Positions 26,925 through 35,394 of a stretch of DNA of 64,000 bases are shown here, piece after piece. Location of the stretch: the NCBI RefSeq assembly GCF_022410535.1, contig NZ_JAKNBL010000011.1:22741-86740 (forward strand), read 5' to 3'. The stretch's first letter is position 1; the number at the start of each line of letters is the position of its first letter. The stretch comes from Pelotomaculum terephthalicicum JT (GTDB taxonomy: Bacteria; Bacillota; Desulfotomaculia; Desulfotomaculales; Pelotomaculaceae). The notes below the pieces were generated by a model, which made no database searches, was not told where the DNA came from, and saw nothing but the letters and a program-made list of their open reading frames with translations. The position numbers and the translations under genes were made by a program.

Positions 26925-27278
26925 TTAGAGTTTTGCCTTGGCCATCTCAACCAGACGGCCAAAAGATTGGGCGTCGTTAATTGCCATTTCGGCCAGTAAT
27001 TTTCTATTTATCTCAATGCCCGCCAGTTTGAGCCCGTTCATCAAGCGGCTGTATGAAATGCCGTTCATCCTGGCGGCAGCGTTGATTCTGGCTATCCAAA
27101 GCTTCCTGAAATCACGTTTTCTTGCCTTCCGGTCGCGATAGGCGTAAATCAACGACTTCATTACCTGCTGGTTGGCAACCCTGTAGAGTTTGCTTTTTGC
27201 ACCCCGGTAACCTTTGGCTAATTTCAAGATCTTCTTATGTCTTTTATGTGAAACCACACTGCTTTTCGCCCGTGGCAT
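26925..27278 (-). CDS. rplT: 50S ribosomal protein L20, 117 aa
   Basis: Full-length L20, starting [26 protein letters not shown] and very basic. It is third in the infC-rpmI-rplT operon. In Bacillus L20 represses this operon by binding the leader; the leader here (28062-28196) looks capable of the same. Confidence 0.98.
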   Translation of the reverse strand: MPRAKSSVVSHKRHKKILKLAKGYRGAKSKLYRVANQQVMKSLIYAYRDRKARKRDFRKLWIARINAAARMNGISYSRLMNGLKLAGIEINRKLLAEMAINDAQSFGRLVEMAKAKL

Positions 27279-27319
27279 GTAATATTCCTCCTTTATATGA
27301 CGAATCTATACAAGTAACG

Positions 27320-27511
27320 CTAGGGTAACAGCCTCTTCAGGCGACCGGCGTCGACAGCGCTAACAACAGTGGCCTTGCGCAGGTTGCGTTTTCTCTTGGC
27401 GCTCTTTTTGCCAAGAATATGGCTGTGAAAAGCATGTGAACCTTTAAACTCCCCGGTAGCCGTCTTTTTAAATCGTTTTGCCGCTCCACGGTGTGTTTTT
27501 ATTTTAGGCAA
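27320..27511 (-). CDS. rpmI: 50S ribosomal protein L35, 63 aa (TTG start)
   Basis: Typical L35: [19 protein letters not shown] at the N terminus and a basic KRKRNLRK core. The start is TTG with AAGGAG 9 bases upstream. Lies between infC and rplT. Confidence 0.97.
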   Translation of the reverse strand: MPKIKTHRGAAKRFKKTATGEFKGSHAFHSHILGKKSAKRKRNLRKATVVSAVDAGRLKRLLP

Positions 27512-27527
27512 GTTAATACACTCCTTC

Positions 27528-28043
27528 CTAGTTATCCTGTTTTGGTGCTAAAATCATAATCATATTTTTACCTTCTAATTTTGGCTGCCTTTCAACCGTC
27601 GAGTATTCACCCAAACATTCCGCCAGCCGGGCCAGTAATTTTTGACCCAGCTGGGTATGGACAATTTCACGTCCGCGGAATATTATAGTTGCTTTGACTT
27701 TATCACCATCTTTTAAAAACCTGATAGCGTTTTTTGCTTTTACGTCAAAATCATGATTCTCAATATTGGGCCGGAGTTTTACTTCTTTAATACTGACAAT
27801 CTTCTGCTTTTTCCTGGCTTCTTTCTCTCGCTTGCTCTGCTCGTACTTATACTTGCCGATGTCCATGATCCGGCAAACAGGCGGTTTCGCGGCAGGAGCA
27901 ACTTCCACCAGATCAAGTTGCCTTTCCTCAGCCAGCCGTTGAGCCTCTCTAGCAGGCATAATACCGAGTTGGGTCCCTTCGCTGTCAATAACCCTAACTT
28001 CTCTAGCCCTGATCTCCTCATTAATACGGAAATCTTTTGTGAT
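27528..28043 (-). CDS. infC: Translation initiation factor IF-3 with an AUC start, 171 aa
   Basis: IF-3 binds the 30S subunit and checks the start codon. Domains: N-terminal [20 protein letters not shown], lysine-rich linker helix ([15 protein letters not shown]) and C-terminal domain ([16 protein letters not shown]...). The only codon that fits the family start and the ribosome binding site (GGGAGGTG, 8 bases upstream) is ATC at 28041-28043. An in-frame ATG 17 codons further up lies inside the leader terminator and is not credible. Rare AUU/AUC starts on infC are a known autoregulation device, since IF-3 discriminates against them. Confidence 0.93.
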   Translation of the reverse strand: MTKDFRINEEIRAREVRVIDSEGTQLGIMPAREAQRLAEERQLDLVEVAPAAKPPVCRIMDIGKYKYEQSKREKEARKKQKIVSIKEVKLRPNIENHDFDVKAKNAIRFLKDGDKVKATIIFRGREIVHTQLGQKLLARLAECLGEYSTVERQPKLEGKNMIMILAPKQDN

Positions 28044-28061
28044 AGCGTGTTCACCTCCCAA

Positions 28062-28196
28062 AAAATAAAAAAGCGGGCATACCCACCCGCTCAAAAGCTA
28101 ATTACCTATCAAGAAACCTTATGGACTGCGTTTTTAAGGGCGCGTCGTAAGGTGAGAAGCGGATGGCTTCTACTTACTTAACATTTGTTATTTAAT
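28062..28196 (-). promoter_or_regulatory. L20-type leader with terminator upstream of infC
   Basis: The transcript between the promoter (28203-28231) and infC contains AGAAGCCATCCGCTTCTCACC, resembling the conserved start of the L20 leader. It ends in a terminator (AGCGGG...CCCGCT, 28072-28091) followed by TTTTTTATTTTTT. Known function: L20 binding favours the terminator and shuts down the operon. Confidence 0.8.
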
Positions 28197-28202
28197 GGTT
28201 GT

Positions 28203-28231
28203 ATTATAACATATCAAGCTTTACAAGTCAA
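28203..28231 (-). promoter_or_regulatory. Sigma-A promoter of the infC operon
   Basis: Minus strand: TTGACT (28226-28231), 17-base spacer, TATAAT (28203-28208). Confidence 0.85.
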
Positions 28232-28319
28232 TAAAAAAGCTTATTCATAAAAAAGCTATTCATTCTGTGCTTATTCATTCATTATTTAACCGCCAATTAC
28301 TGCACACAGTATTAAGCCG

Positions 28320-28553
28320 CTAGTCCTGACCTTCGATCGAGCCCAAACCGTGCGAATAAAAATGCTCCCGCAAGTGATAGATCAGCTTCTCGGACACGTT
28401 AAACTCCTCAGCCATCTCAACGTCTGTTTTATCCTCTTTAAGATCTTCAATAAACCGGTCAAAGTCTACTCCGACTTCACGGGTCATTTCCTTAAGACTG
28501 GGCTCACTGCTCCAGGGAACACGGCTTTGTGTGACAAAATCCATGTTATCCAT
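28320..28553 (-). CDS. Small helix-turn-helix protein, 77 aa
   Basis: Acidic protein whose C-terminal part (TDVEMAEEFNVSEKLIYHLREHF) reads as a helix-turn-helix of the resolvase / sigma-region-4 kind. The N terminus is not recognised. The ATG follows GGGGTGG. It lies alone between the infC leader and cobC. Function unknown; possibly a transcription factor. Confidence 0.7.
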   Translation of the reverse strand: MDNMDFVTQSRVPWSSEPSLKEMTREVGVDFDRFIEDLKEDKTDVEMAEEFNVSEKLIYHLREHFYSHGLGSIEGQD

Positions 28554-28618
28554 TAATCCACCCCGTTTTTTCAGTATTATACCCAGTATCGGTCAGTCTA
28601 AATATAATATTGCGGCAT

Positions 28619-29233
28619 TTATTTTTTTAAATGAGTGCAGTCATTAAACAGCTTTAATATGCCTCTTTCCCATCGCGGGAAATCAACCAGATTCAAGCAG
28701 GCATTATCCAAGTGGAGGCGCCATTGCTCATTCAAATTAATCCCCAGCACACTGCAGATAATACTGCGAATGGCTCCTCCATGGGCTACCACTAAAACGG
28801 TTTCGTTGTCATGCTTATTAATAATATTTTTTACCTCGTGCACGCAGCGCTCCGTCATCTCCGACAGTTTTTCCCCCTGCAGAATACGTGTGTCTAGAGG
28901 GTTGGTCCACCAACTCTCTATTTGTCCGGGATAAACCTCCTCAATCTCCTTCGCGGTCATACCTTCCCAGACCCCGAAATTTAGTTCTCTTAAAGCCGGT
29001 GTTGCTATAACCTCAAGTTCATGTGGCCGGGCAACGATCCTTGCGGTTTCATAGGCCCTTGCTAAATCGCTGCTGTAAAAACAATGGATTTTTTCATTGG
29101 CCAGGCGCTGTGCCAACATCTCCGCCTGCTCGCGTCCCCGGTCTGATAAAAAGACATCTGAGTGACCTTGAACTTTCAACAAGGCATTCCACGATGTTTC
29201 TCCATGCCGCACAAAATAAATCCGGCAAGTCAT
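28619..29233 (-). CDS. cobC: Histidine phosphatase, probable alpha-ribazole phosphatase CobC, 204 aa
   Basis: Phosphoglycerate-mutase-like fold with the catalytic motif FVRHGETSWN at the N terminus, the Glu in LRELNFGVWEG (near residue 80) and the second His in VLVVAHGGAIRSI (near 150). The family includes many phosphatases; its place directly after cobU-cobS supports removal of the phosphate from alpha-ribazole-5'-phosphate in cobalamin nucleotide-loop assembly. GGAGGG precedes the ATG. Confidence 0.85.
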   Translation of the reverse strand: MTCRIYFVRHGETSWNALLKVQGHSDVFLSDRGREQAEMLAQRLANEKIHCFYSSDLARAYETARIVARPHELEVIATPALRELNFGVWEGMTAKEIEEVYPGQIESWWTNPLDTRILQGEKLSEMTERCVHEVKNIINKHDNETVLVVAHGGAIRSIICSVLGINLNEQWRLHLDNACLNLVDFPRWERGILKLFNDCTHLKK

Positions 29234-29263
29234 TCAATTCCCTCCAGTATTTATAAATTATTA

Positions 29264-30010
29264 TTAAACAAGATTTATGCGGAGTACCGGATATACTGCC
29301 AGCAACAGCGCCACTTCCAATATTTCGTTGATAAAACCGTATACGTCTCCCGTAAGTCCGCCTAACTTCTTGGTTATTAACAGGCCGGCCAGACAGGTAA
29401 TCGCCGCACATATCAGAATAAGCCAGACACCTGTCAAGCCCATTAGAAAACCAGCTATTATCACCGCTAAAAAAGTGGACTCCGAGAGTTCTTTAGCACC
29501 TGTATTCAACGCATACACCTTTCCCAAACCATCATTTCTGGCATAGGGAAACATTGAAATGGCAATCGTCATTCCCCAACGGCTTAAAGCCGGTACAACC
29601 AGCAAAATCCTGGTCAGTTCATTGCCAATTAAATCAAGCCACAGGCAGTACTTCAACAACAACAGGCACACTACCCCGACCACTCCGAAAGCACCCGCCC
29701 GGCTGTCACGCATAATCTCTAATTTTCTTTCCCTGGACCGACCGCTGAATAATCCGTCAATGCTGTCCATAAAACCGTCCAGGTGCACACCGCCTGTCAG
29801 AACAACCATTCCTACAACAAGCAGCGCCGCCTCAACTTGGGCAGGGTAAATCAACCTTACCGCCCATGCCAAAGCAGTCATAACGGCGCCAAGGCTCAGT
29901 CCCACCAGTGGGAAAAACGCTGTCGACTTGCCGCAGGCGACTTCATCAAATGTTATGGCGGGCAAAGGCAACCTGGTAAGTTGATAAAAAGCAAACAAGA
30001 TACTTTTCAA
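29264..30010 (-). CDS. cobS: Adenosylcobinamide-GDP ribazoletransferase (cobalamin synthase), 248 aa
   Basis: Integral membrane enzyme joining adenosylcobinamide-GDP and alpha-ribazole. Recognised by FYQLTRLPLP at the N terminus, the conserved stretch GGVHLDGFMDSIDGLFSG (near residue 75), RDSRAGAFGVVG, and several membrane segments. TTG 30010 with AAGGGAG 8 bases upstream. Middle gene of cobU-cobS-cobC. Confidence 0.95.
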   Translation of the reverse strand: MKSILFAFYQLTRLPLPAITFDEVACGKSTAFFPLVGLSLGAVMTALAWAVRLIYPAQVEAALLVVGMVVLTGGVHLDGFMDSIDGLFSGRSRERKLEIMRDSRAGAFGVVGVVCLLLLKYCLWLDLIGNELTRILLVVPALSRWGMTIAISMFPYARNDGLGKVYALNTGAKELSESTFLAVIIAGFLMGLTGVWLILICAAITCLAGLLITKKLGGLTGDVYGFINEILEVALLLAVYPVLRINLV

Positions 30011-30060
30011 AAATAAAGCTCCCTTAGGCTTTTAAATGCTATTTTTTAATGCTCGGCTTT

Positions 30061-30639
30061 TCACAGATCAAGCTCAAACCCGGTACCGGCCGTTGCTTTT
30101 AGTTCCAGGGGAAGTCCCGCGATTACCAGATAGACACGGTCAGCTTTGCCGGCCAGAACCTGATTGACTTTGCCGGCCAGATCCCTAAAAGTTCTGCCTA
30201 AGGATGCATCCGGGACAATTCCCATGCCAACTTCATTTGACACGACAACCAGATGCGCTCCTGACTTGACACCTTCAGCGAGTCTGGCTGCCTGCGCCAG
30301 GATAAACATTTCTTTTTCAGACCTTGTTGCACCCGTCCCTGGTAATTGCTCATCCAGCAGCATGTTGGTCAGCCACAGAGTTATGCAGTCCAGCAGGAAC
30401 ACATCACCTTTACGGCCATTTAATATTACTTCGGCAACGTTTTTCTGCTCCTCAACTGTCTGCCAGTCTCCGGGCCGGGAAGCCTGATGCAGCCGGATCC
30501 GTTCGGCCATTTCCTTATCAAGCGGCGCCGCGGTTGCAATATAGGTTATCTTGCCGCCTAAACTAACGGCCACTTTCTCGGCAAACTTACTTTTGCCGCT
30601 GCGCGCGCCGCCCAGAATCAAGATCAGCTTACCTTTCAT
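30061..30639 (-). CDS. cobU: Adenosylcobinamide kinase/adenosylcobinamide-phosphate guanylyltransferase, 192 aa
   Basis: P-loop LILGGARSGKSKFAE at the N terminus, IATAAPLDKEMAERIRLH, DCITLWLTNML and VVSNEVGMGIVPDASLGRTFRD are all family signatures. It phosphorylates adenosylcobinamide and transfers GMP to it. ATG 30639 has GGTGAG upstream. First gene of a cobU-cobS-cobC set; no cobalamin riboswitch was found upstream. Confidence 0.95.
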   Translation of the reverse strand: MKGKLILILGGARSGKSKFAEKVAVSLGGKITYIATAAPLDKEMAERIRLHQASRPGDWQTVEEQKNVAEVILNGRKGDVFLLDCITLWLTNMLLDEQLPGTGATRSEKEMFILAQAARLAEGVKSGAHLVVVSNEVGMGIVPDASLGRTFRDLAGKVNQVLAGKADRVYLVIAGLPLELKATAGTGFELDL

Positions 30640-30660
30640 CGATTTACTCACCAATTAGTA

Positions 30661-30692
30661 ATAATAAACCCCGCGCCACCTTGGCCGGGGGA
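30661..30692 (-). terminator. GC-rich hairpin between the DUF3842 gene and cobU
   Basis: Minus strand: CCCCGGCCA-AGG-TGGCGCGGGG (one bulged base) followed by TTTATTATTA. It is probably a terminator for the DUF3842 gene, or an attenuator before cobU. Confidence 0.5.
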
Positions 30693-30719
30693 GACTATCA
30701 GTCGCATGCCGTTGCAAAT

Positions 30720-31136
30720 TTACCGGCGCTCAATGATCTCTTTCACCTTTATAGTTAGTTCTTCTATTAAATGCGGCAGTGGTTCAGCTTTTAGCCCCAC
30801 TATATCGACACCCGCCCTGGTTAGCGGCAATAAGATTTTTCTTGCCGGGCTGGAGGCAATTGCCTCAGCCATTTTGGGCGTTAATTCACCCTGCATCGAA
30901 TTGGCAAATAAAATACTAATTGAGCCGGCGATCAGATCAACTCTCCCGGCGTTAAATAATACGGCATTTTCACCTGTCGCGCCTTCATTCGCGCCTGCGC
31001 GCAGCATCATTGAAGTGGCCAGCGCATTGGTCCCTAACGCCAAAATTTCTATTTCTTCGGGTAAACCCCTGCGCAGCCTCTCGGTAATATGTTTACCAAT
31101 ACCACCGCCCTGTCCGTCAATCACCGCAATTCGCAT
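30720..31136 (-). CDS. DUF3842 family protein, 138 aa
   Basis: Starts MRIAVIDGQGGGIG, a dinucleotide-like glycine-rich motif, followed by a Rossmann-like alternating pattern (EIEILALGTNALATSMMLRAGA, DLIAGSISIL) and LPLTRAGVDIVGL. This matches the DUF3842 family of Clostridia, whose function is not established. ATG 31136 is preferred over 31151 because TGGGG lies just upstream. It precedes the cobU-cobS-cobC genes on the same strand but a hairpin lies between. Confidence 0.8.
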   Translation of the reverse strand: MRIAVIDGQGGGIGKHITERLRRGLPEEIEILALGTNALATSMMLRAGANEGATGENAVLFNAGRVDLIAGSISILFANSMQGELTPKMAEAIASSPARKILLPLTRAGVDIVGLKAEPLPHLIEELTIKVKEIIERR

Positions 31137-31186
31137 AAACCCCACCGCCAAAAAAAATCATACTGCATTATACCACATTTAAACAG

Positions 31187-31209
31187 AAAATAAAGACCCT
31201 TCGGGTCTT
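31187..31209 (-). terminator. Terminator after the coiled-coil gene
   Basis: Minus strand: AAGACCC-GAA-GGGTCTT followed by TATTTTCTG, between the genes at 31287 and 31136. Confidence 0.75.
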
Positions 31210-31286
31210 CCTAATTAATTTCATTATATATTTACAAATATTAACAACTGTGTATAATCCTGTGGATATTTATTGTATATTTTAAC

Positions 31287-31571
31287 TTAAACATGCGCCG
31301 GTGTAAGCTGTTTGGCGTTCATATCTCCTAATTTCGATTCCAATTCTATTATCTGTAAGTTTTTGTCAAGCAGCCGCTTGGCATAGCGGCGATTATCCCG
31401 GTGAAGTTTGTGGTTTTCTTTTTCCAACCTGACAAGAAAACCGGCTCTTTCCTTTTCAGTTCTTTCAATTAAATTCATCAATACTCTTCGGCTAAGCCGC
31501 AGTTGCTCAACTTTTTCCTCTAACTCCACGATCCTTCGCCTCAAGTAACAAACATCAATAGTATCTTCCAA
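31287..31571 (-). CDS. Coiled-coil hypothetical protein, 94 aa
   Basis: Not recognised. Highly charged and nearly all helical; heptad-like Leu/Val spacing runs from YLRRRIVELEEKVEQLRLSRRVL through LEKENHKLHRDNRRYAKRLL to LQIIELESKL. No membrane segment. TTG start with AAGGTGGTG 5 bases upstream. It is probably monocistronic: a terminator follows and the PHP gene is on the far side. Confidence 0.65.
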   Translation of the reverse strand: MEDTIDVCYLRRRIVELEEKVEQLRLSRRVLMNLIERTEKERAGFLVRLEKENHKLHRDNRRYAKRLLDKNLQIIELESKLGDMNAKQLTPAHV

Positions 31572-31654
31572 CGCAGCACCACCTTACCAGAGTCTTAACG
31601 CTAGTGCTAGTATATGCGCCGAAAGCAGTAAATAGACGTTGCGGCCATGTCACG

Positions 31655-32488
31655 CTACTTAGAGGGATTGAGGGCTATTCTCCAATCTTTCATTTCCTGA
31701 AGCACGGCATAAGATACCGTTACCATACCAAGGCTTCGACCCTCTTTGTGACCTAAACCATGGTAATCCGATCCGCCTGTTGCGATCAAATTGTATTTTT
31801 CAGCCAGCCTGTAATAGTACTCAGATAATTCCCGCGAGTGCGCAGGGTGGAATGCTTCAATTCCCGCCAGACCTTTTGGTACCAGTTCCGGTATAAGTTT
31901 ACTGGAATTACCAAGTCCGGGATGGGCTAAAACGGGTACCCCGTTGGCTTTCCGGATTAGTTGAACCGCTTCAGCCGGCTCTATCTTATAACGCGGGACA
32001 TAAGCGGAACATCCCCTGCCAATGTATTTGTCGAAAGCCTCTGTCAAATTAGCAGCAACACCTGCTTCAACCATTGCCGCAGCCAGGTGCGGACGCCCAA
32101 CCGAACCAGTCCCTGAAATGGCCATTACTCTATCCATCACAACCGGGAAACCCATCATTTGCAGCTTTACAACCATTTGCTCAATACGTTTAATTCTATA
32201 GTTGCGAAACAACGAAATTGTCTCTAGAAATTCTTTGCTGGCAAGCTCTAACAAATAACCGAGAATATGTGTTTCCTCTCCATTGGCCTCAGTGCTTAAC
32301 TCAATACCGGGAATAACTTCTATTTCATAGTCATGACCAGCTTTCAGCGCGGGTTCAACACCTTCTAATGTATCATGATCTGTAATCGCCAGCGCTTTAA
32401 GACCGAGCTTTTTCGCACTGGCTACCACTTCTACGGGGCTGTCCATACCATCCGAAGCAGTTGTATGCACGTGCATATCCACCTGCAC
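31655..32488 (-). CDS. PHP-domain phosphoesterase (RNase AM/YciV type), 277 aa
   Basis: Starts VDMHVHTTASDG, then ITDHDTLEGV, PGIELSTE, THILGYL, LAHPGLG, and GGSDYHG near the C terminus, which are the metal ligands of the PHP fold. This arrangement is that of 3',5'-nucleoside bisphosphate phosphatase / 5'-3' exoribonuclease AM (YciV/TrpH). The GTG start has AAGGTGG 6 bases upstream. Copy B of the dispersed repeat lies just upstream. Confidence 0.9.
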   Translation of the reverse strand: MQVDMHVHTTASDGMDSPVEVVASAKKLGLKALAITDHDTLEGVEPALKAGHDYEIEVIPGIELSTEANGEETHILGYLLELASKEFLETISLFRNYRIKRIEQMVVKLQMMGFPVVMDRVMAISGTGSVGRPHLAAAMVEAGVAANLTEAFDKYIGRGCSAYVPRYKIEPAEAVQLIRKANGVPVLAHPGLGNSSKLIPELVPKGLAGIEAFHPAHSRELSEYYYRLAEKYNLIATGGSDYHGLGHKEGRSLGMVTVSYAVLQEMKDWRIALNPSK

Positions 32489-32536
32489 AGTTGTCCACCT
32501 TCTTTCGGCAGTCCAAATGTAACTATAACAGTCAGT

Positions 32537-32600
32537 AGAAAGAATGAGAGAATGACTTATTGTCTTGAAATATTCTGAATTCTGACTCCTGACTTCTGGA
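32537..32600. repeat. Dispersed intergenic repeat, copy B
   Basis: Reading the minus strand: heptamers CCAGAA-GTCAGGA-GTCAGAA-TTCAGAA, then the tail TATTTCAAGACAATAAGTC followed by ATTCTCTCATTCT. The tail matches copy A (18299-18436) at roughly 29 of 36 positions. It lies between the M19 dipeptidase and PHP genes. Confidence 0.7.
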
Positions 32601-32608
32601 TACCCAAA

Positions 32609-33592
32609 CTATTTTATCACCTGCCGCATTACCCTGATAAAGTTGCCGCCGAGTACTTTCTTTATGACATTTTCACTGTATCCCCGTTCTAATAAACCCA
32701 TGGTTATAACCGGCAGGCGCGAGCAGTCAACCAACCCCAGCGGCAGCCTTTCCGTGCCGTCAAAATCTGAACCAAGCCCCACACAATCCGGCCCGCCGAC
32801 TGCTATAACATGTTCAATATGAGCAAGAACATGATCTACTGAAGTATTCTCACCGCCGAGAAAGTCAGGCACGAAAGTGACCCCTATTACACCCCCGCGC
32901 TCTGCTAGCGCCTTAATCTGTTCGTCAGTTAAATTCCTGGGGTGATCGCAAAGCGCCCGGCAATTAGAGTGAGAAGCGATTATCGGCTGGCGTGATGTTC
33001 TCAAGACATCCCAGAAACCTTGTTCGGACAGGTGAGATACATCCACCAGCAATCCGAGGTCGTTCATTTCTCTTACAACCGCAATCCCAAACTCCGTCAA
33101 GCCTTCTCCGGGACAGTCTTCTCCAGCACCGGCGCCCAGCTCATTCCGCCCATTCCAGGTCAAGGTGATACTGCGAACCCCCAATCTATATAATACACGC
33201 AAAATACCAAGGCTTCCCGCCAGCGCCTCGCCGCCCTCAACGGAAAGAAAAGCGGCAATCTTGCCGGACGTTATTGCCTTATTAATATCATTCATACTTT
33301 TTGCGTGTAAAATCACATCATTATTGCTTTCTATCTCCCGATAAAATAAATCGACAAGCTCCAATACCCTTCTCACCGCCGTACTTTTAAATTCAGGAGC
33401 GATAAACGCAGCAAAGAACTGAACATTTATCTTCCCGGTTCTCAAACGGGGCAGATCCAGATGACCTAAGCCCGGGCATCCGGCAAGCGGCCTGCCCTCA
33501 TCAAGCATGGCGGTAAGCGTGTCGCAATGGGTATCCAATACGATACTTTCACAATGTAATGCTTCAGCTTTCCTTTTAATAATATGCTCCAA
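32609..33592 (-). CDS. Membrane dipeptidase family (M19), 327 aa
   Basis: Zinc dipeptidase with the family ligands in order: VLDTHCDT (HxD), the bridging Glu in SVEGGEAL, LLVDVSHLSEQGFWDVL, IASHSNCRAL and GLGSDFDGTERLP. It may cleave dipeptides, including D-amino-acid or dehydro forms. TTG 33592 is chosen because GGAGG lies 6 bases upstream; an upstream TTG at 33625 sits inside the spoVS terminator. No signal peptide, so it is cytoplasmic here. Confidence 0.93.
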   Translation of the reverse strand: MEHIIKRKAEALHCESIVLDTHCDTLTAMLDEGRPLAGCPGLGHLDLPRLRTGKINVQFFAAFIAPEFKSTAVRRVLELVDLFYREIESNNDVILHAKSMNDINKAITSGKIAAFLSVEGGEALAGSLGILRVLYRLGVRSITLTWNGRNELGAGAGEDCPGEGLTEFGIAVVREMNDLGLLVDVSHLSEQGFWDVLRTSRQPIIASHSNCRALCDHPRNLTDEQIKALAERGGVIGVTFVPDFLGGENTSVDHVLAHIEHVIAVGGPDCVGLGSDFDGTERLPLGLVDCSRLPVITMGLLERGYSENVIKKVLGGNFIRVMRQVIK

Positions 33593-33604
33593 AATGTTCC
33601 TCCA

Positions 33605-33639
33605 ATAAAAAACCCTGTTTATCAAGATAAATAAACAGG
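33605..33639 (-). terminator. Terminator after spoVS
   Basis: Minus strand: CCTGTTTAT-TTATCTTG-ATAAACAGG followed by GTTTTTTATT. Confidence 0.85.
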
Positions 33640-33672
33640 ACCTGCTAATTAAATACTAAAAGTGTAATATTT

Positions 33673-33933
33673 TTATCTCGGTTCAACAATTAATTTAATG
33701 GCAGTTCTCTCTTCCCCGTCAATAATTATATCCGTAAAGGCAGGTATGCAAATCAAGTCTACCCCACTCGGCGCCACAAATCCTCTGGCGATCGCCACCG
33801 CTTTTACTGCCTGATTAAGCGCGCCTGCTCCGATTGCCTGCATTTCGGCACAACCTCGCTCCCGCAGTACACCAGCCAGGGCACCGGCAACAGAATTTGG
33901 ATTGGACTTTGCTGAAACTTTTAAGACATCCAT
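33673..33933 (-). CDS. spoVS: Stage V sporulation protein S, 86 aa
   Basis: Matches SpoVS over its full length: VLKVSAKSNPNSVAGALAGVLRERG, then EMQAIGAGALNQAVKAVAIARGF and the Alba-like C terminus. It is a conserved small nucleic-acid-binding-type protein needed for normal spore development in Bacillus. GGGAGGT precedes the ATG. Its presence supports a spore-forming host. Confidence 0.97.
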   Translation of the reverse strand: MDVLKVSAKSNPNSVAGALAGVLRERGCAEMQAIGAGALNQAVKAVAIARGFVAPSGVDLICIPAFTDIIIDGEERTAIKLIVEPR

Positions 33934-34011
33934 TTAAGCTACCTCCCTCATTACAAAAAATGTGAATATGCTGCAAGGTTTGTTACCCTGTACTTCCCGT
34001 ATAAAAAATAT

Positions 34012-34038
34012 ATTCGCGAGCGGTCGGAAAATACCTCT
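34012..34038 (-). promoter_or_regulatory. Possible sigma-H promoter for spoVS
   Basis: Minus strand: AAGAGGTAT near 34031-34039 and GCGAAT near 34012-34017, loosely matching the sigma-H form (RNAGGAnWW / NNGAAT). The -35 match is imperfect. spoVS is sigma-H-dependent in Bacillus subtilis, which makes the suggestion reasonable. Confidence 0.3.
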
Positions 34039-34076
34039 TTACTAAATGAAAAATGTTCAACCCAAAAAAAGCTGCG

Positions 34077-34856
34077 CTACTCGTAATTTTGAATCCTGCT
34101 AATCGACACGGCTTCCCCGGTTATCTCATCAATGTCAATAATTACTCCATTGAACTGAAAAAGACCGGTTGCGACTTCAAATTTCAGGGGAAGTTGCGTT
34201 ATGAAACGTTTAATGACAATTTCTTTCTTAGCGCCGATAACTGAATCACACGGACCGGTCATACCTAAATCAGTAATATAGGCAGTACCGCCGGGCAGGA
34301 TACGTTCATCAGCAGTCTGTACATGTGTATGCGTACCGCACACTGCCGAAACCCGGCCGGCAAGATACCATCCCATGGCTATTTTTTCCGAGGTAGCCTC
34401 GGCATGAAAATCTACAACTACCACTCTTGCCTTCTCTGATAAAAACTTTAACATTTCATCCGCCTTGCGGAAAGGACAGTCTAGCGGTTGCATGAAGGCC
34501 CTTCCGGAGAGATTTATTACCGCAACTTTAACCTTTCCCTTGGTTTCATAGATATCAGCGCCGGTGCCTGGAGAGCCGGGCGGATAATTAGCCGGCCTGA
34601 CTATTCGTTTCTCATGGGCAATATAGTTTAAAGCCTCTTTCTTATTCCAAACATGATTGCCCATCGTGAGGATATCCACTCCCGCGGCAAATAATTCCTG
34701 GGCAGTTTCCCTGGTTATGCCGTTGCCGCCGGCAGCGTTCTCACCGTTCGCGATAACCATATCCAACTCATGTTCATGTTTCAATTCTTTTAAGGTAACC
34801 TGCACGGCATTCCTGCCCGGGCGTCCGACAACATCACCGATCATCAACAAACGCAT
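34077..34856 (-). CDS. ymdB: YmdB-family metallophosphoesterase, 259 aa
   Basis: Starts MRLLMIGDVVGRPGRNAV, with VIANGENAAGGNGIT, TMGNHVWNK and VVDFHAEATSEKIAMGWYL, the di-metal phosphoesterase ligands of the TIGR00282 family. YmdB hydrolyses 2',3'-cAMP and affects RNase Y-dependent gene expression and biofilm choice in Bacillus; the rny gene lies just upstream here as there. ATG 34856 is chosen because AAGGAGGT lies 8 bases upstream. Confidence 0.95.
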   Translation of the reverse strand: MRLLMIGDVVGRPGRNAVQVTLKELKHEHELDMVIANGENAAGGNGITRETAQELFAAGVDILTMGNHVWNKKEALNYIAHEKRIVRPANYPPGSPGTGADIYETKGKVKVAVINLSGRAFMQPLDCPFRKADEMLKFLSEKARVVVVDFHAEATSEKIAMGWYLAGRVSAVCGTHTHVQTADERILPGGTAYITDLGMTGPCDSVIGAKKEIVIKRFITQLPLKFEVATGLFQFNGVIIDIDEITGEAVSISRIQNYE

Positions 34857-34872
34857 GTTTTTGACCTCCTTT

Positions 34873-35394
34873 TTATTTGTCGAACACCAATACCCTGCCC
34901 TCCTCGCGAAAAGCAAACAGGTACTTGTCTTGACTGGTGCCTTTTATTCTTTCAAGCATATGCCCGATCATCTCTTCCTGGGCCACTATTTCTTCTTCAA
35001 TATATTGATCATATCCTTCGGTTACAAGATTATTATTAAAACATTGACGAAATAATTCCACAATCAATGTTATTTCTTCCTGGAACAGGGTATTTACATC
35101 GCGCTGTACTTCAATGATGGTAAGATTATCACATATTTGACTATTCAAAGAAATAATACTGTTTTTCCTGCCTTCCAGCTGGTTGTACACTTCTATGCTA
35201 TTGAGCAATCTTGCTTTCAAATTATCTAATTCATTTTCTATCAATACTTTTGAATAGATAAAGGTAAACCTGATCAGCTGTTTCTCCGGGTCGAAATTTA
35301 TTGCAGCCACTTCCGGGTAGCAGACCAAAATGGAAATTAACAGGCCCACACTGCCGTTAACATCGTTGCTTTTACCATCATAGTTAAATCCCAA
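34873..35394 (-). CDS. Conserved-looking hypothetical protein between rny and ymdB, 173 aa
   Basis: Not recognised. A hydrophobic N-terminal stretch (GLLISILVCYPEVAAINFD) looks like a buried beta/helix unit rather than a membrane anchor. It is followed by IRFTFIYSK, a helical middle (ENELDNLKARLLNSIEVYNQLEG) and an acidic C-terminal helix (YDQYIEEEIVAQEEMIGHMLERI) ending GRVLVFDK. TTG 35394 has GGAAGGTGA upstream. It lies 16 bases before ymdB and is likely co-transcribed with it, so a link to RNase Y/YmdB function is possible by position only. Confidence 0.7.
   Translation of the reverse strand: MGFNYDGKSNDVNGSVGLLISILVCYPEVAAINFDPEKQLIRFTFIYSKVLIENELDNLKARLLNSIEVYNQLEGRKNSIISLNSQICDNLTIIEVQRDVNTLFQEEITLIVELFRQCFNNNLVTEGYDQYIEEEIVAQEEMIGHMLERIKGTSQDKYLFAFREEGRVLVFDK

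Noticed and set aside
30655..30720. Cobalamin riboswitch before cobU
   Set aside because: The gap is only 66 bases and lacks the conserved B12-box; the GC-rich hairpin reads as a terminator.
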